DNA from: Gilvimarinus chinensis DSM 19667
Lineage (GTDB): Bacteria; Pseudomonadota; Gammaproteobacteria; Pseudomonadales; Cellvibrionaceae
NCBI RefSeq assembly: GCF_000377745.1
Contig: NZ_KB898707.1
Coordinates: 554,482 to 618,481 of the forward strand
Direction: 5' to 3'
Length of the DNA: 64,000 nucleotides
The notes beneath the pieces are model-generated. The model was not told where the DNA came from. It was given only the letters and a program-made list of their open reading frames with translations, and ran no database searches. A program made the position numbers and the translations under genes. Of this stretch, positions 1-7,991 are shown piece after piece (the stretch's first letter is position 1; the number at the start of each line of letters is the position of its first letter).

Positions 1-1
1 T

Positions 2-196
2 GCTGTGTGCGCGCCACTGCCGTTATTTTTTCTTGATAAATTTGGCCCAAAAGTTAATGGGGTCGCTTATCCTGCTGAGCTTGGGGCGGGTACATTAGGC
101 TTTCTGATTGCCTGGATTATACTGACGGTGCTTTTATCAGTGTCATGGCTATGGGTGCTGCGAGGCTCGTATGTGGCCATAGGCAAATCAAGGTGA
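2..196 (+). CDS. C-terminal end of a membrane protein (partial, unknown family)
   Basis: The reading frame is open from the left edge of the window to TGA at 194-196, so only the last 64 or so residues are present and the start lies outside. The fragment holds one clear hydrophobic helix (roughly residues 28-52, rich in Leu, Ile and Trp) followed by a short basic tail ending KSR, as expected of the last transmembrane segment of an inner-membrane protein with a cytoplasmic C-terminus. I do not recognise the family and assign no function. It is separated from the next gene, which is on the other strand, by a 191-bp interval that carries that gene's terminator. Confidence 0.55.
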   Translation, partial: AVCAPLPLFFLDKFGPKVNGVAYPAELGAGTLGFLIAWIILTVLLSVSWLWVLRGSYVAIGKSR

Positions 197-271
197 ACTC
201 CAGTTTAGGAGGCTCTGTGTCAGATCAAGCTAAAACCTTTCATTTAATAAGTTATCTGTAGTTTATTACAT

Positions 272-302
272 AGAAAAGCTTTGCCGCTACATACGGCAAA
301 GC
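272..302 (-). terminator. Rho-independent terminator of the 388-927 gene
   Basis: A perfect 9-bp stem (278-286 with 294-302) and 7-nt loop are followed on the minus strand by TTTTC. It lies 86 bp past the stop codon of the minus-strand exported-protein gene. Confidence 0.75.
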
Positions 303-387
303 CAAGCTAAAGTGGTAAAGTTGGAGATAAAGCTCCAATCATCGACTTGCAAGATCATCGAATCAATGGTTTCAAGGGAGATTGGTG

Positions 388-927
388 TTAAGGGTTTTGT
401 ATGCCTGAGAAACGGCTCTTGCGCATCACCACTAATATCATAGAAATGGCAAGTGCTATCAGTGCCCACCAAGTATTTACAGGTAATGCAGCGGGGGTTG
501 CTGGGGCAGCCGATGAAGTTGTACCAGCAGCGAAGGTTATTGAGCTAGCTCCAAAGTTGAGTTCATTGCTAAAGGCTCCTTGTGCTGCCAGTTGATTTTG
601 CCCGTTGTAGCAATTCCAGTTCAGACTGGCAGTAAAATCAGGTGTGTTCTCCAGCGTTGCCCCCATGCAGTCAGTTAAAGAGTAGGTGGTGGGCGAGCCA
701 ACAATATTTCCACCGGAAATGGTCATTGTAAGGGAGATGATGTCCCCCAGAGATAAAGGGTTACCGTTGGCTACGACCGTATCGTCCCACGTAAAGGAGC
801 CTGATCCGCTCTCCCCGTTGCTACCAGTAATGGTGAATGAGTGCGTTTGTATCGCGGCATGGGCGGCAGGAAGTACCAGAATCTGAAGTAGAATGACGTA
901 TATCAAGCAGCACATTTTTTTTGACAT
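388..927 (-). CDS. Exported protein with IPTL-CTERM-like C-terminal anchor
   Basis: A 179-residue protein. I chose the ATG at 927 over the upstream TTG at 945 because AGGA lies 9 nt before it and the protein then starts directly with a signal peptide (MSKKM, a hydrophobic run, cleavage near AHA-A). The middle is a polar, Ser/Thr/Gly-rich, beta-type region with two Cys residues in small motifs (DCMG, WNCY). The end has the layout of a C-terminal sorting or anchoring tail: a Pro/Ala-rich linker, a short PVNTWW motif, a hydrophobic helix and a basic MRKSR cluster, reminiscent of the IPTL-CTERM/PEP-CTERM class. The function of the exposed part is unknown. It has its own terminator and no operon partner. 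Confidence 0.6.
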   Translation of the reverse strand: MSKKMCCLIYVILLQILVLPAAHAAIQTHSFTITGSNGESGSGSFTWDDTVVANGNPLSLGDIISLTMTISGGNIVGSPTTYSLTDCMGATLENTPDFTASLNWNCYNGQNQLAAQGAFSNELNFGASSITFAAGTTSSAAPATPAALPVNTWWALIALAISMILVVMRKSRFSGIQNP

Positions 928-1386
928 TTTATAGAGTCCTAGCAAGGGAGTTAAATAACCGTTGATCGGGCTGCTAAACCGAGAGTCGGTTTTTACAGTT
1001 TAAATATTTGCAGCCTTACAAGAATAGCATTTTTGAAGTACTGGCTAGCATAGATTCTGAAAATAATCCGGCGAAGCATAAATTGGTGTTAGATGGAATG
1101 ATCGAGAAAGGGATATCGGCATAATAAAACCATGTGAGTACTTTATTTAAGTTTTTGGCTGCGCCATCATACGCCTTACAGGATGACAAGGCTTTTTGTG
1201 GGTGCAGTGGTAAAGGCATCCCAGTTCGTGTTTGCTCTTTATTTTGTACCGTTACTGTGCAGTCAAATTCTTGGGACAGATTTATCTTTACGGCTTTCTG
1301 AAAGGAGAGTCTGTGGTAACGCTGAGGGTTTTTAATAAAAAGGCGGCGGTCTATTTACGCACCGGAGCTTTATAAAGGGAGTGTTA
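928..1386. other. Intergenic region without a supported gene
   Basis: This 459-bp gap separates the divergent exported-protein gene and the membrane-anchored gene and must hold the promoters of both. A small hairpin (AAACCGA/TCGGTTT, 976-992) followed by two further T lies upstream of the minus-strand gene, so it has no obvious transcript to terminate. The short open frame on the minus strand at 1016-1219 has no ribosome-binding site and no protein-like character. I see nothing else. Confidence 0.5.
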
Positions 1387-2250
1387 ATGAACGGACTACT
1401 GGAAAAGTTTGTACAGGGCGTAATGTTTGGCATGGGGATTATCGTTGTCCTTGCGCTGGCATTTCTATTCTTCGGGCAGTTTATTTTTGGTGGGGTTACC
1501 CCTTCTTTTACGGAAAACTCTGGTGTCGAGCGAGAGTATTTAGGTGTGCCCGCCATTCAGCAGGGTTATTTAGGCGTACATTCAACTCGGCTTGGCCATT
1601 TTCCCGATAAGCTGGTTGTGATTGGGGCCGGGCCCGGGGAAATCGTCGGTAAAGTGGTGGCGGAGGGGGAACCACGCGCGGGGGTAAAGCTACGCCTGTT
1701 TTTAAATGGTGCCGCGCAAAGTCAGTGGGCGGTATCGGACGAGCTGGGTGTTTATCGCATTTCTGCGCCCGAGGGGGAGTATCGTATAGACGGCCTTGAA
1801 CTGGATATGGCCGCGGCCCACGTTGCGCTTGCCGGTTTAACCCTGAGCCCTAATATTGATATTGATAGCGACACTTTCTATGTACGTAAGTCCGAGCCTG
1901 CGCAAGGTCTTCGGATCTCATTTGTAAAACCTGTCATCAAAAACGCTACCGCAAAGCGCTATGGGGCTGACGAGCCAATTGTGCTTTCCTGGCGAGAGTA
2001 CGAAGGCGCGAAAAGCTATCGTATTCAGCTGTGGGAAATGTCCTCACCCGGCGGTGGTCATGCCACGGGTCTTTTTAATTGGCAGGATACCCCTGAGGTT
2101 GAAGCGACTGAGGTTAATATTCGTGACTATGCCCCGGGCCTTAAGCCTGGTTTGTATTACTCTTTTTCCGTAACGGCCTTTGATAACCGGGGGCGCGAGC
2201 TTTCCAAGTCAACAGGCGCTCTCCAAGGTTATGATTTTAAACTCGATTGA
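1387..2250 (+). CDS. Membrane-anchored protein with carboxypeptidase-regulatory-like and FN3-like domains
   Basis: A 287-residue protein. ATG 1387 is preferred to GTG 1381 because GGGAG ends 6 nt before it, whereas it would abut the GTG. Residues about 14-38 form one transmembrane helix, giving an N-in single-pass protein with a large periplasmic part. Residues about 85-150 look like a carboxypeptidase-regulatory-like beta sandwich (GEIVGKVVAEG, later GEYRIDGLEL). Residues about 185-275 resemble a fibronectin-III-type fold (VLSWREYEGAKSYRIQLWE, then YYSFSVTAFDNRGRELS). Such domains usually bind surfaces or proteins and have no catalysis. It converges with the lipoprotein gene, with stop codons only 5 bp apart and no hairpin between. 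The specific role is unknown. Confidence 0.6.
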   Translation: MNGLLEKFVQGVMFGMGIIVVLALAFLFFGQFIFGGVTPSFTENSGVEREYLGVPAIQQGYLGVHSTRLGHFPDKLVVIGAGPGEIVGKVVAEGEPRAGVKLRLFLNGAAQSQWAVSDELGVYRISAPEGEYRIDGLELDMAAAHVALAGLTLSPNIDIDSDTFYVRKSEPAQGLRISFVKPVIKNATAKRYGADEPIVLSWREYEGAKSYRIQLWEMSSPGGGHATGLFNWQDTPEVEATEVNIRDYAPGLKPGLYYSFSVTAFDNRGRELSKSTGALQGYDFKLD

Positions 2251-2255
2251 GTTTT

Positions 2256-2690
2256 TTAGTTTGTATAGTGGCAGTCGGGCCTCCAGGCTTCTATGCCTTT
2301 AAAACTTGGGGTTGTACAGTTCCATGTGACGGTTCGGCTGTTGCCGATTTTTTCAGGCTTGTAATCGATAATGCCGCCGTCAACGCCAGACAGTGCGGTA
2401 TAGGTTAAGCGAATAATTCCACCGTCCAGCACCTGAATGCTTTTTAGTACGGTATCGGCGTAAGCCTCGGGGCTGGATAGCCCCAGTTGTTGATTGCTTG
2501 ACGGTAGCTTGCCCGTTTCGGCAATGTACATGGTAGCGTTTGCCTGAATCTCGAAGCTTCGTACTATCCCTTCACTGATGTAGGAGGCGTTTCCGTATCC
2601 AGTTTGATGCTTTTGAGTGTAAGAGGAGCAGCTTGCCAGAAAGATGCTGATTAGCAGGGTAACGAGTGTTGTCTGGTTAGTGCGAATCAT
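2256..2690 (-). CDS. Small pilin-like lipoprotein
   Basis: A 144-residue protein. The start at 2690 is chosen because AAGGAA lies 7 nt upstream and the protein then begins with a lipoprotein signal peptide ending in lipobox Leu18-Ala-Ser-Cys21. The longer frame reaching 2915 lacks these features. The mature part has a helix-like first stretch (SEGIVRSFEIQANATMYIAE) and then a short beta-rich tail with a Cys pair (Cys in TWNCT and in RPDCHY). This is the layout of the C-terminal globular domain of type IV pilin-like (PilA-type) minor pilins, here attached by lipid rather than by a prepilin N-terminus. Lipid attachment is predicted from the sequence; the pilin likeness is a fold-level guess and the role is unknown. 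Confidence 0.6.
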   Translation of the reverse strand: MIRTNQTTLVTLLISIFLASCSSYTQKHQTGYGNASYISEGIVRSFEIQANATMYIAETGKLPSSNQQLGLSSPEAYADTVLKSIQVLDGGIIRLTYTALSGVDGGIIDYKPEKIGNSRTVTWNCTTPSFKGIEAWRPDCHYTN

Positions 2691-2941
2691 TTGGGCTTTC
2701 CTTAGCGTGCGAGTTGTTTGCGGCAAACAAGGTGAGGTTTGTTTATTGCTCTGCAGTATAAAGTTAAAACGAATTAACTCTCCAGGCTTGCCTACCGCCG
2801 ATTGTCCATTGCGTATTGTGTGTGAATCCCTCATCTCGACGTTGCCAGGCGCCAGTTTTGAGCGGCAAATGGGTATGGCACAGCGGTGCTCCTTGACACC
2901 GTTTAACCCATCCACGACCCTAGCGCCAAATTCACCAACCC

Positions 2942-2947
2942 TATAAT
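2942..2947 (+). promoter_or_regulatory. Consensus -10 box immediately before the GST start codon
   Basis: TATAAT ends 3 nt before the ATG at 2951. No Shine-Dalgarno sequence and no good -35 box at 17-bp spacing are visible. If used as a promoter, the mRNA would be leaderless or nearly so. Confidence 0.35.
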
Positions 2948-2950
2948 CCC

Positions 2951-3604
2951 ATGACCGAGCCGTTACCTGTTCTCTATTCCTTTCGTCGCTGCCCCTACGC
3001 TATGCGTGCCCGTTTAGGGCTGCTGTTCGCGGGCCTGTCGGTTGAGTTACGTGAGGTGGTGTTAAAAGACAAACCACCGCAACTGTTGGCTATTAGCCCC
3101 AAGGCTACGGTGCCGGTGTTGCAGTTACTCGATGGCACCGTGATTGATGAAAGCCGTGATATTTTGCTGTGGGCGCTGCGGCGTAGCGACCCGGACGGTT
3201 TGCTTGCTGCTGAGCGCTCGCCCCAGGTGGACGAGCTTATTCGGCAGAATGATGTTGAGTTTAAACATTGGCTGGATCGCTATAAGTATTTTGATCGACA
3301 CCCAGCCATGACGCAGCGCGAGTATCGCGAGCGGGGCGAGGTGTTTTTGCAGCAACTGGAACACCGCCTTGGCGACGGTCGGTTTTTATTGGGTGACGAT
3401 ATCAGTGCGGCGGATATCGCAGTGATGCCCTTTGTACGCCAGTTTGCTCATGTGGATCGCGACACATTTTACGCTTTACCTTACCCAAACCTACAGAAAT
3501 GGCTTAAAGGGTGGTTAGAGCACCCTTTGTTTCTGCTGGCTATGGGCAAATATAAACCCTGGCGTAAAGGCGCTGCTTCGGTGGTATTCCCGCCATCCAT
3601 TTAA
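2951..3604 (+). CDS. Glutathione S-transferase family protein
   Basis: A 217-residue, cytosolic protein with the two-domain GST layout. Residues about 6-82 form a thioredoxin fold with the active-site motif Cys14-Pro-Tyr-Ala, the cis-Pro segment ATVPVLQ and the glutathione-contacting ESRDI; residues about 95-210 form an all-helical domain. A Cys-type active site (omega/GrxB-like) is expected to favour thiol-disulfide or deglutathionylation chemistry over classical conjugation. The start at 2951 is forced, because the frame is closed by TAG at 2921 and the next Met lies inside the active site. It lacks a Shine-Dalgarno sequence and a TATAAT box sits 3 nt upstream. It stands alone, divergent from the lipoprotein gene. 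The substrate is unknown. Confidence 0.85.
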   Translation: MTEPLPVLYSFRRCPYAMRARLGLLFAGLSVELREVVLKDKPPQLLAISPKATVPVLQLLDGTVIDESRDILLWALRRSDPDGLLAAERSPQVDELIRQNDVEFKHWLDRYKYFDRHPAMTQREYRERGEVFLQQLEHRLGDGRFLLGDDISAADIAVMPFVRQFAHVDRDTFYALPYPNLQKWLKGWLEHPLFLLAMGKYKPWRKGAASVVFPPSI

Positions 3605-3720
3605 TGGCTGCAGACCTTTTTAGCTCTCCAATCAGCACAAATTTCAACCCTTTCTGAGAGGGAGGTTGCCGTTAAGCCCTAGTGGGGTTCTTCGCCTTCC
3701 TTTTTAAATCAAATGTATAT

Positions 3721-3739
3721 GATAATGATTAGCATTGAC
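3721..3739 (+). promoter_or_regulatory. Fur box upstream of the siderophore receptor
   Basis: The 19-bp stretch beginning GATAATGATTAGCATT matches the classical Fur consensus GATAATGATAATCATTATC at 15 of 19 positions. It lies 87-105 bp before the receptor start, where ferric-uptake repressor would block the promoter under iron-replete conditions. The match is read directly; the regulation is inferred. Confidence 0.85.
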
Positions 3740-3825
3740 ATTTTTTCCTGTCGCGGTATATTGCGCTTCAAATTTAGGTGCTTGCTATAAAAGCTGGCAC
3801 CTGTAGGCATGAGAAGGGGGGTGAA

Positions 3826-5901
3826 ATGTCTAAGCAAGAAGTGTTTAAACCAACGGCCATGGCCGCGTTAATGAGCGTGTTAGTAGCACAGGGTAGCTTG
3901 GCTCAAGCTGAAGAGCCTAAGCAAATTGAAGATGTGTTGGTGTACGGTGAAGTGGGTGAAACAGACAGTGCCACCAAGCTTGATTTGACCATTTTTGAGA
4001 CGCCACAAACCGTAACCGCTATCTCGCGAACGCAAATGAATGATTTTTCGCTGGATAATGTGAATGAGGTGCTGGATTACACGCCTGGGGTAACGGTAGA
4101 AGAGGTGGAAACCAGCCGTACTTACTATACGGCGCGTGGCTTCGACATTGTTAACTTTCAATATGATGGTGTGGGTACGCCTTTTGTATACGGCAATGTC
4201 TCGGGTCAGCTGGATACTGCTTTTTATGAAAAAATAGAAGTGGTAAAGGGCGCCGCAGGCTTGATTACAGGCTTGGCAAATCCGTCGGCTACGGTGAATT
4301 TCGTGCGTAAACGCCCCACCGAAGAGCTACAGGCCAGTGCGCGCGCATCGGTAAATGAGTGGCAGGGGTATCGTTTAGATGGCGATGTTTCGGGTTCTTT
4401 AGGCGACTCGGTTCGTGCCAGGGTGGTGGTTGCCACTGAGGATACTGAGTCTTATCTGGATCGTTATCAAGACAGCACAGATTTGTTCTATGGCGTGTTA
4501 GAGGCCGATTTAACGGAGACGACACTTTTAACCATCGGCCATAGTTACGATGATAACCAGGGCGATGGGATTCTCTGGGGTGCGCTGCCCTTGGCGTATG
4601 TAGATGGCACGCCTACGGATTACGATGTTTCCACCAGCACAGCGCCCGACTGGACCTACCGCGATATGGAGCAATCGCAATCATTTATAGAGTTAAAACA
4701 GCAATTAAGTGATCGATGGGTGATGAATGCGATTTACACCCAAACATCAACCGATAGTGAGTCGGAGCTGTTTTATGTCTATGGTTCACCGCAGCTCGAT
4801 GAAACCGGCTTGGGCGCTTCCACGGGGCGCTATCTAAATGAAGTAGATCAAGACATGCTCGACATTTCTGCCTCGGGCGATGTGAGTCTGTTTGGTCGTG
4901 ACCATCAGCTGGTCGTGGGTTATAACCGTGCCGATGTAAACTACACAGCTGCCTCTTATCAGGATGGTACTGCGTTGGGCTCGCCGGTATTGGGTAGTGA
5001 CTGGGCTGAGGGGAATTCTCCGCACCCCAATTTTGTAGAGCACGACCCGGTCTATGGCACCAGTGACATAGAACAAACACACGAATCTTTTTATGCGGCA
5101 GCTCGGCTAAATGTGACGGATGCTTTGTCAGCTTTAGTGGGGGCACGCCAGGCCGAAATTATTCAGGAAGGTATCAATTATGGCAACGCTGCCAACACCG
5201 ACGCGGAAGAAACGGTGCCTTACTACGGCGTTACATATCAAATTACCGATATGTTGGTTGCCTATGGTAGCTACACTGAGGTTTTCTCCCAGCAGTTGTT
5301 TGTTAACAGCGAGTTTGAGCCACTTGGAGCGACACAAGGCGATAGCACCGAGTTCGGTTTAAAAGCGTCATTCAACGATGACCGCGCCATCTTAACCCTG
5401 GCGGCTTTTGAATCCAATTTGAGTAACTTGGGCGAGTTTGTGGGGCGAGACCCGGAGACTAACACGGCAATGTACGAGGCTAAAGAATATACCAGCGAAG
5501 GTTATGAGCTAGAGTTTTCGGGCCAGCTGAGTGAAGGCTTCAACGTAAGTGCGGGTTTTACCTGGGTGGATATCGAAGGCGAAGAGGGGGCTGCGAAGCC
5601 CTATATTCCGGAGCAAATGTTTAAAGCCTCGGCGTCTTACCGCGTGCCAGCCGTTCCAGCTTTGAAACTGGGTGGGTCAGTGAAGTGGCAAGATGATATT
5701 TCTACGTCCAATGGTGATGTGGAACAGCCAAGTTATACCTTGATCGACTTAGTGGCTCAATACGATCTGACAGACAATATTACCGCGGGTGTTAACCTGA
5801 AGAATGTTACCGATGAAAAGTACTTGAACAGCTTGTACTGGGACCAAGCCTATTATGCAGCCCCTCGTAATGTAAGTGCATTTATAAGCTGGAAGTACTG
5901 A
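3826..5901 (+). CDS. TonB-dependent siderophore receptor, FhuE-like
   Basis: A 691-residue outer-membrane receptor for ferric siderophores. The start ATG at 3826 follows a strong GGGGGG-type ribosome-binding site and opens onto a signal peptide (cleavage near SLAQA-EEP); an upstream start at 3778 lacks both. The TonB-box region reads EDVLVYGE. The plug (about residues 45-155) contains YTARGFDI, DTAFYEKIEVVKGAAGL and PSATVNFVRKRPT, which closely resemble the same segments of FhuE, the coprogen/hydroxamate receptor. The rest is a 22-strand barrel with the usual terminal aromatic (ending SWKY). Iron control by the Fur box upstream fits. No siderophore synthesis or reductase gene is adjacent, so it may take up siderophores made by other organisms. 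The ligand is not determined by sequence. Confidence 0.88.
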   Translation: MSKQEVFKPTAMAALMSVLVAQGSLAQAEEPKQIEDVLVYGEVGETDSATKLDLTIFETPQTVTAISRTQMNDFSLDNVNEVLDYTPGVTVEEVETSRTYYTARGFDIVNFQYDGVGTPFVYGNVSGQLDTAFYEKIEVVKGAAGLITGLANPSATVNFVRKRPTEELQASARASVNEWQGYRLDGDVSGSLGDSVRARVVVATEDTESYLDRYQDSTDLFYGVLEADLTETTLLTIGHSYDDNQGDGILWGALPLAYVDGTPTDYDVSTSTAPDWTYRDMEQSQSFIELKQQLSDRWVMNAIYTQTSTDSESELFYVYGSPQLDETGLGASTGRYLNEVDQDMLDISASGDVSLFGRDHQLVVGYNRADVNYTAASYQDGTALGSPVLGSDWAEGNSPHPNFVEHDPVYGTSDIEQTHESFYAAARLNVTDALSALVGARQAEIIQEGINYGNAANTDAEETVPYYGVTYQITDMLVAYGSYTEVFSQQLFVNSEFEPLGATQGDSTEFGLKASFNDDRAILTLAAFESNLSNLGEFVGRDPETNTAMYEAKEYTSEGYELEFSGQLSEGFNVSAGFTWVDIEGEEGAAKPYIPEQMFKASASYRVPAVPALKLGGSVKWQDDISTSNGDVEQPSYTLIDLVAQYDLTDNITAGVNLKNVTDEKYLNSLYWDQAYYAAPRNVSAFISWKY

Positions 5902-5946
5902 TTTAATACCACCGACAGTTCGGTTTTGAGGTGGCGTTTTTCTAGG

Positions 5947-5977
5947 CAGGTACGGCTTCGGTCGTACCTGTTTTTTT
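5947..5977 (+). terminator. Terminator of the siderophore receptor gene
   Basis: CAGGTACG and CGTACCTG pair around an 8-nt loop and are followed by seven T residues, 45 bp after the receptor stop codon. Confidence 0.9.
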
Positions 5978-6137
5978 ATGCCCGCTGATACCGTTAACTG
6001 TAACGAGTAGGGACTGCCATAAGCCCTGCAATGCTATAAGATCCCTTTCACTATAAAGTTTGCGAGTAATGTGGTGCCAATAGCTGTTTGGTTAATTGCA
6101 GGTCTTGCCAGTCGAGCCAGGGTTTGGGGTGTAGGTT

Positions 6138-7031
6138 ATGTTCTCTAGAGTCAGTATATGTAATACGATCATGTGCCTTTTGGTGTGTAGCGGTTATTCG
6201 AATGTGGCTGCTGCCGGGCAATGGCAACCACTGCTGGACAATCATCTGAGCCAATGGCGTACTTATTTGGGGTATCCAGATACGAATACGACCGTGGCTG
6301 GGTTGGCGCGTGACGACTCCGGAGAATATGCGGAGCCTGTGGGTTACGATCGGGATGAGTGGAATGTGTTTAGCGTAAGCTCCGATTCAGGTGAGCCAGT
6401 ACTGCGTATTTCCGGTGAAATTTATGGTGGAATTTTTACTCGCCAAGATTTTTCAAATTACCACTTACGCTTACAGTTTAAATGGGGTGAGCAAAAATGG
6501 CCGCCGCGACAACAGCTACCTCTGGATACCGGGATTTTGTATCACGGTACGGGTGAGCACGGCGTTGATTATTGGCGATCCTGGCCCTTGTCGCAAGAGT
6601 TTCAAATTATTGAGAAAAGTGAAGAGGGGCTAACCGGTGACTGGTGGAAAATTGCTCATTCACAAATTGATATTCGCTGCGTGCAAACAGAAGAGGATGG
6701 CCCTTACCAGTTTGATATGGCCGCATCGGTAAAAACCTTTGGTGGAAACGACGGGCCCATTACCTGCGGCGCAAGCCACAATAATGAAAAGCCATCGGGG
6801 CAGTGGAATACCTTGGAGCTGATTACTTACGGCGATAAAAGCCTGCACATTGTCAATGGTGAGGTGGTAATGGCGCTGAGCCAATCGGCATTTCCAGAGG
6901 GCGATACGGTTAAGCCTTTAACCCAGGGGCAGATTGTGTTGCAGAGCGAGGCGGGTGAGGTGTACTTTCGTCGTATCGAGTGGCGGCCCGTAGCGGAAAT
7001 ACCGGATCAATTCACGGCATTTTTCAAATAA
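6138..7031 (+). CDS. Secreted DUF1080 (3-keto-disaccharide hydrolase family) protein
   Basis: A 297-residue exported protein with a signal peptide (hydrophobic core residues 8-25, cleavage near NVAAA-GQ). The body is a concanavalin-like beta sandwich of the DUF1080 type: the opening QWQPLLDNHLSQWRTYLG, the strand motif GGIFTRQDFSNYHLRLQFKWG, DTGILYH and EFQIIEK, then WNTLELITYGDKSLHIVNGEVV near the end. Family members hydrolyse 3-keto-glycosides made by oxidation of disaccharides. The oxidoreductase partner usually found beside such genes is not present here, so this copy is an orphan. It is transcribed alone and shares a bidirectional terminator with the convergent glutaredoxin-like gene. 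Family assignment is fairly firm; the substrate is unknown. Confidence 0.75.
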   Translation: MFSRVSICNTIMCLLVCSGYSNVAAAGQWQPLLDNHLSQWRTYLGYPDTNTTVAGLARDDSGEYAEPVGYDRDEWNVFSVSSDSGEPVLRISGEIYGGIFTRQDFSNYHLRLQFKWGEQKWPPRQQLPLDTGILYHGTGEHGVDYWRSWPLSQEFQIIEKSEEGLTGDWWKIAHSQIDIRCVQTEEDGPYQFDMAASVKTFGGNDGPITCGASHNNEKPSGQWNTLELITYGDKSLHIVNGEVVMALSQSAFPEGDTVKPLTQGQIVLQSEAGEVYFRRIEWRPVAEIPDQFTAFFK

Positions 7032-7044
7032 AGGGCGCAGCGGG

Positions 7045-7070
7045 AGAAGCGGTTCAACCGAACCGCTTTT
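7045..7070. terminator. Bidirectional terminator between convergent genes
   Basis: An 11-bp stem (7045-7055 with 7060-7070, AGAAGCGGTTC with its near-complement) encloses the loop AACC and ends in TTTT on the plus strand. It overlaps the last codons of the minus-strand glutaredoxin-like gene and terminates the DUF1080 gene. Confidence 0.75.
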
Positions 7071-7425
7071 CTAAGTATTGAATAATCTCGCTGGACTCAT
7101 ACATCCAGGTGGTGGTGCCGTTTTCCTCGATACGCAGGCAGGGGACTTTAACCCGGCCACCACCCTCGGCAAGCTCGTCGCGATAAGGGCTACCGTGCTG
7201 TGCATCGCGAAGCTCCATGGGTAAATTCAGGCGGTGCAGTGCACGGCGTGTTTTAATGCAGAAAGGGCAGGCAAAGAACTGATAGAGCGAAAGCTGTTTC
7301 AGCGCTTGTTCAACGACTGCTTGCTCCTCTGGGCTGCGCTTCATTTTAGGTGGGCGGGTTACCCAGCTAATAAAAGCGATAATTCGGCCCAAACCTTCTC
7401 TGACTATCTTGATCAATAACTTCAT
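7054..7425 (-). CDS. Glutaredoxin-like protein with N-terminal membrane-associating helix
   Basis: A 123-residue protein. Residues 1-23 form an amphipathic or hydrophobic helix (GRIIAFISWV) followed by TRPPKMKRSPEEQ. From residue 46 a thioredoxin-type fold begins, with the redox motif Cys53-Pro-Phe-Cys56, the cis-Pro segment VKVPCLRIEENG and the C-terminal ESSEIIQYLEKRF typical of glutaredoxin/GST-N domains. This architecture is common among uncharacterised proteins of Pseudomonas and its relatives. A thiol-disulfide exchange role at the cytoplasmic face of the membrane is inferred from the motif. It stands alone, and its stop codon lies inside the shared terminator with the DUF1080 gene. Confidence 0.8.
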   Translation of the reverse strand: MKLLIKIVREGLGRIIAFISWVTRPPKMKRSPEEQAVVEQALKQLSLYQFFACPFCIKTRRALHRLNLPMELRDAQHGSPYRDELAEGGGRVKVPCLRIEENGTTTWMYESSEIIQYLEKRFG

Positions 7426-7991
7426 ATCTACTCGGGTACCACTGTCTTTTTCATGAGCTAGGCTTGCCTTCGTAACCGTTAAGCGTGTTCGAGGTGCAGC
7501 AATGTTCTCTGGCCTGAACCGCTACCGCATTCATATCACGGGCTTCGTTTATCTTCATGCCATCGTGCATAAGCTGCAATAAACGGGTTTATGGCTGACA
7601 AAAGGCGGCGAGAGTATAACCGATACTTAGCCCCATAACAGGCTTTACGCGCTTTTTGGCTACCCAGCGAGACCGCAGCTGGTCAAAGTGCCGAAGTTGT
7701 ATGAGTGGGCGGCACAGCCTCGCGCCTATAGCCAGCTTATTGCAACGGCGTATAAGAGGCAGCCCGTATTGCCATTGCAAGCACCGGGGTACAGTGGGGC
7801 CGGCGAAAGCTTCGTGAGACATAAAATGTTATGCGAAATAGAGTGGTTATAATTATCTGTTACAGATAGAGTATGATGGGTGTTGCCCGCGTAAATGGTG
7901 TATGGGGGCTGACCGATTTGTGGCTGAATCGTTGACGTTTGTTATTTGAAGGCTGGCCGTTTTGTGTGGCAGGTTCACCGAGGATTTATGT
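7426..7991. other. 566-bp intergenic region with a possible coding remnant
   Basis: No complete gene is supported. On the plus strand 7631-7852 is open without a usable start codon and its translation looks protein-like (LVKVPKLYEWAAQP, then RQPVLPLQAPGYSGAG), so it may be the 3' end of a decayed gene. I cannot name the family. The rest must contain the promoter of the phosphatase operon, but no clear -35/-10 pair was found. Confidence 0.35.

Noticed and set aside
976-994. Small hairpin with short T tail on the plus strand
   Set aside because: It lies upstream of the minus-strand gene and far from any plus-strand gene end, so there is no transcript for it to terminate.
1016-1219. 67-codon open frame on the minus strand in the gap at 928-1386
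   Set aside because: No ribosome-binding site, no signal or domain, and low protein-like character.
2714-2730. TTGTTTG-CGG-CAAACAA palindrome upstream of the lipoprotein gene
   Set aside because: A single short copy with no partner site or regulator nearby is not enough to call an operator.
4685-5146. Open frame of 153 codons on the minus strand within the siderophore receptor gene
   Set aside because: It is antisense to a well-supported receptor gene, and its Pro/His-rich translation does not look like a real protein.
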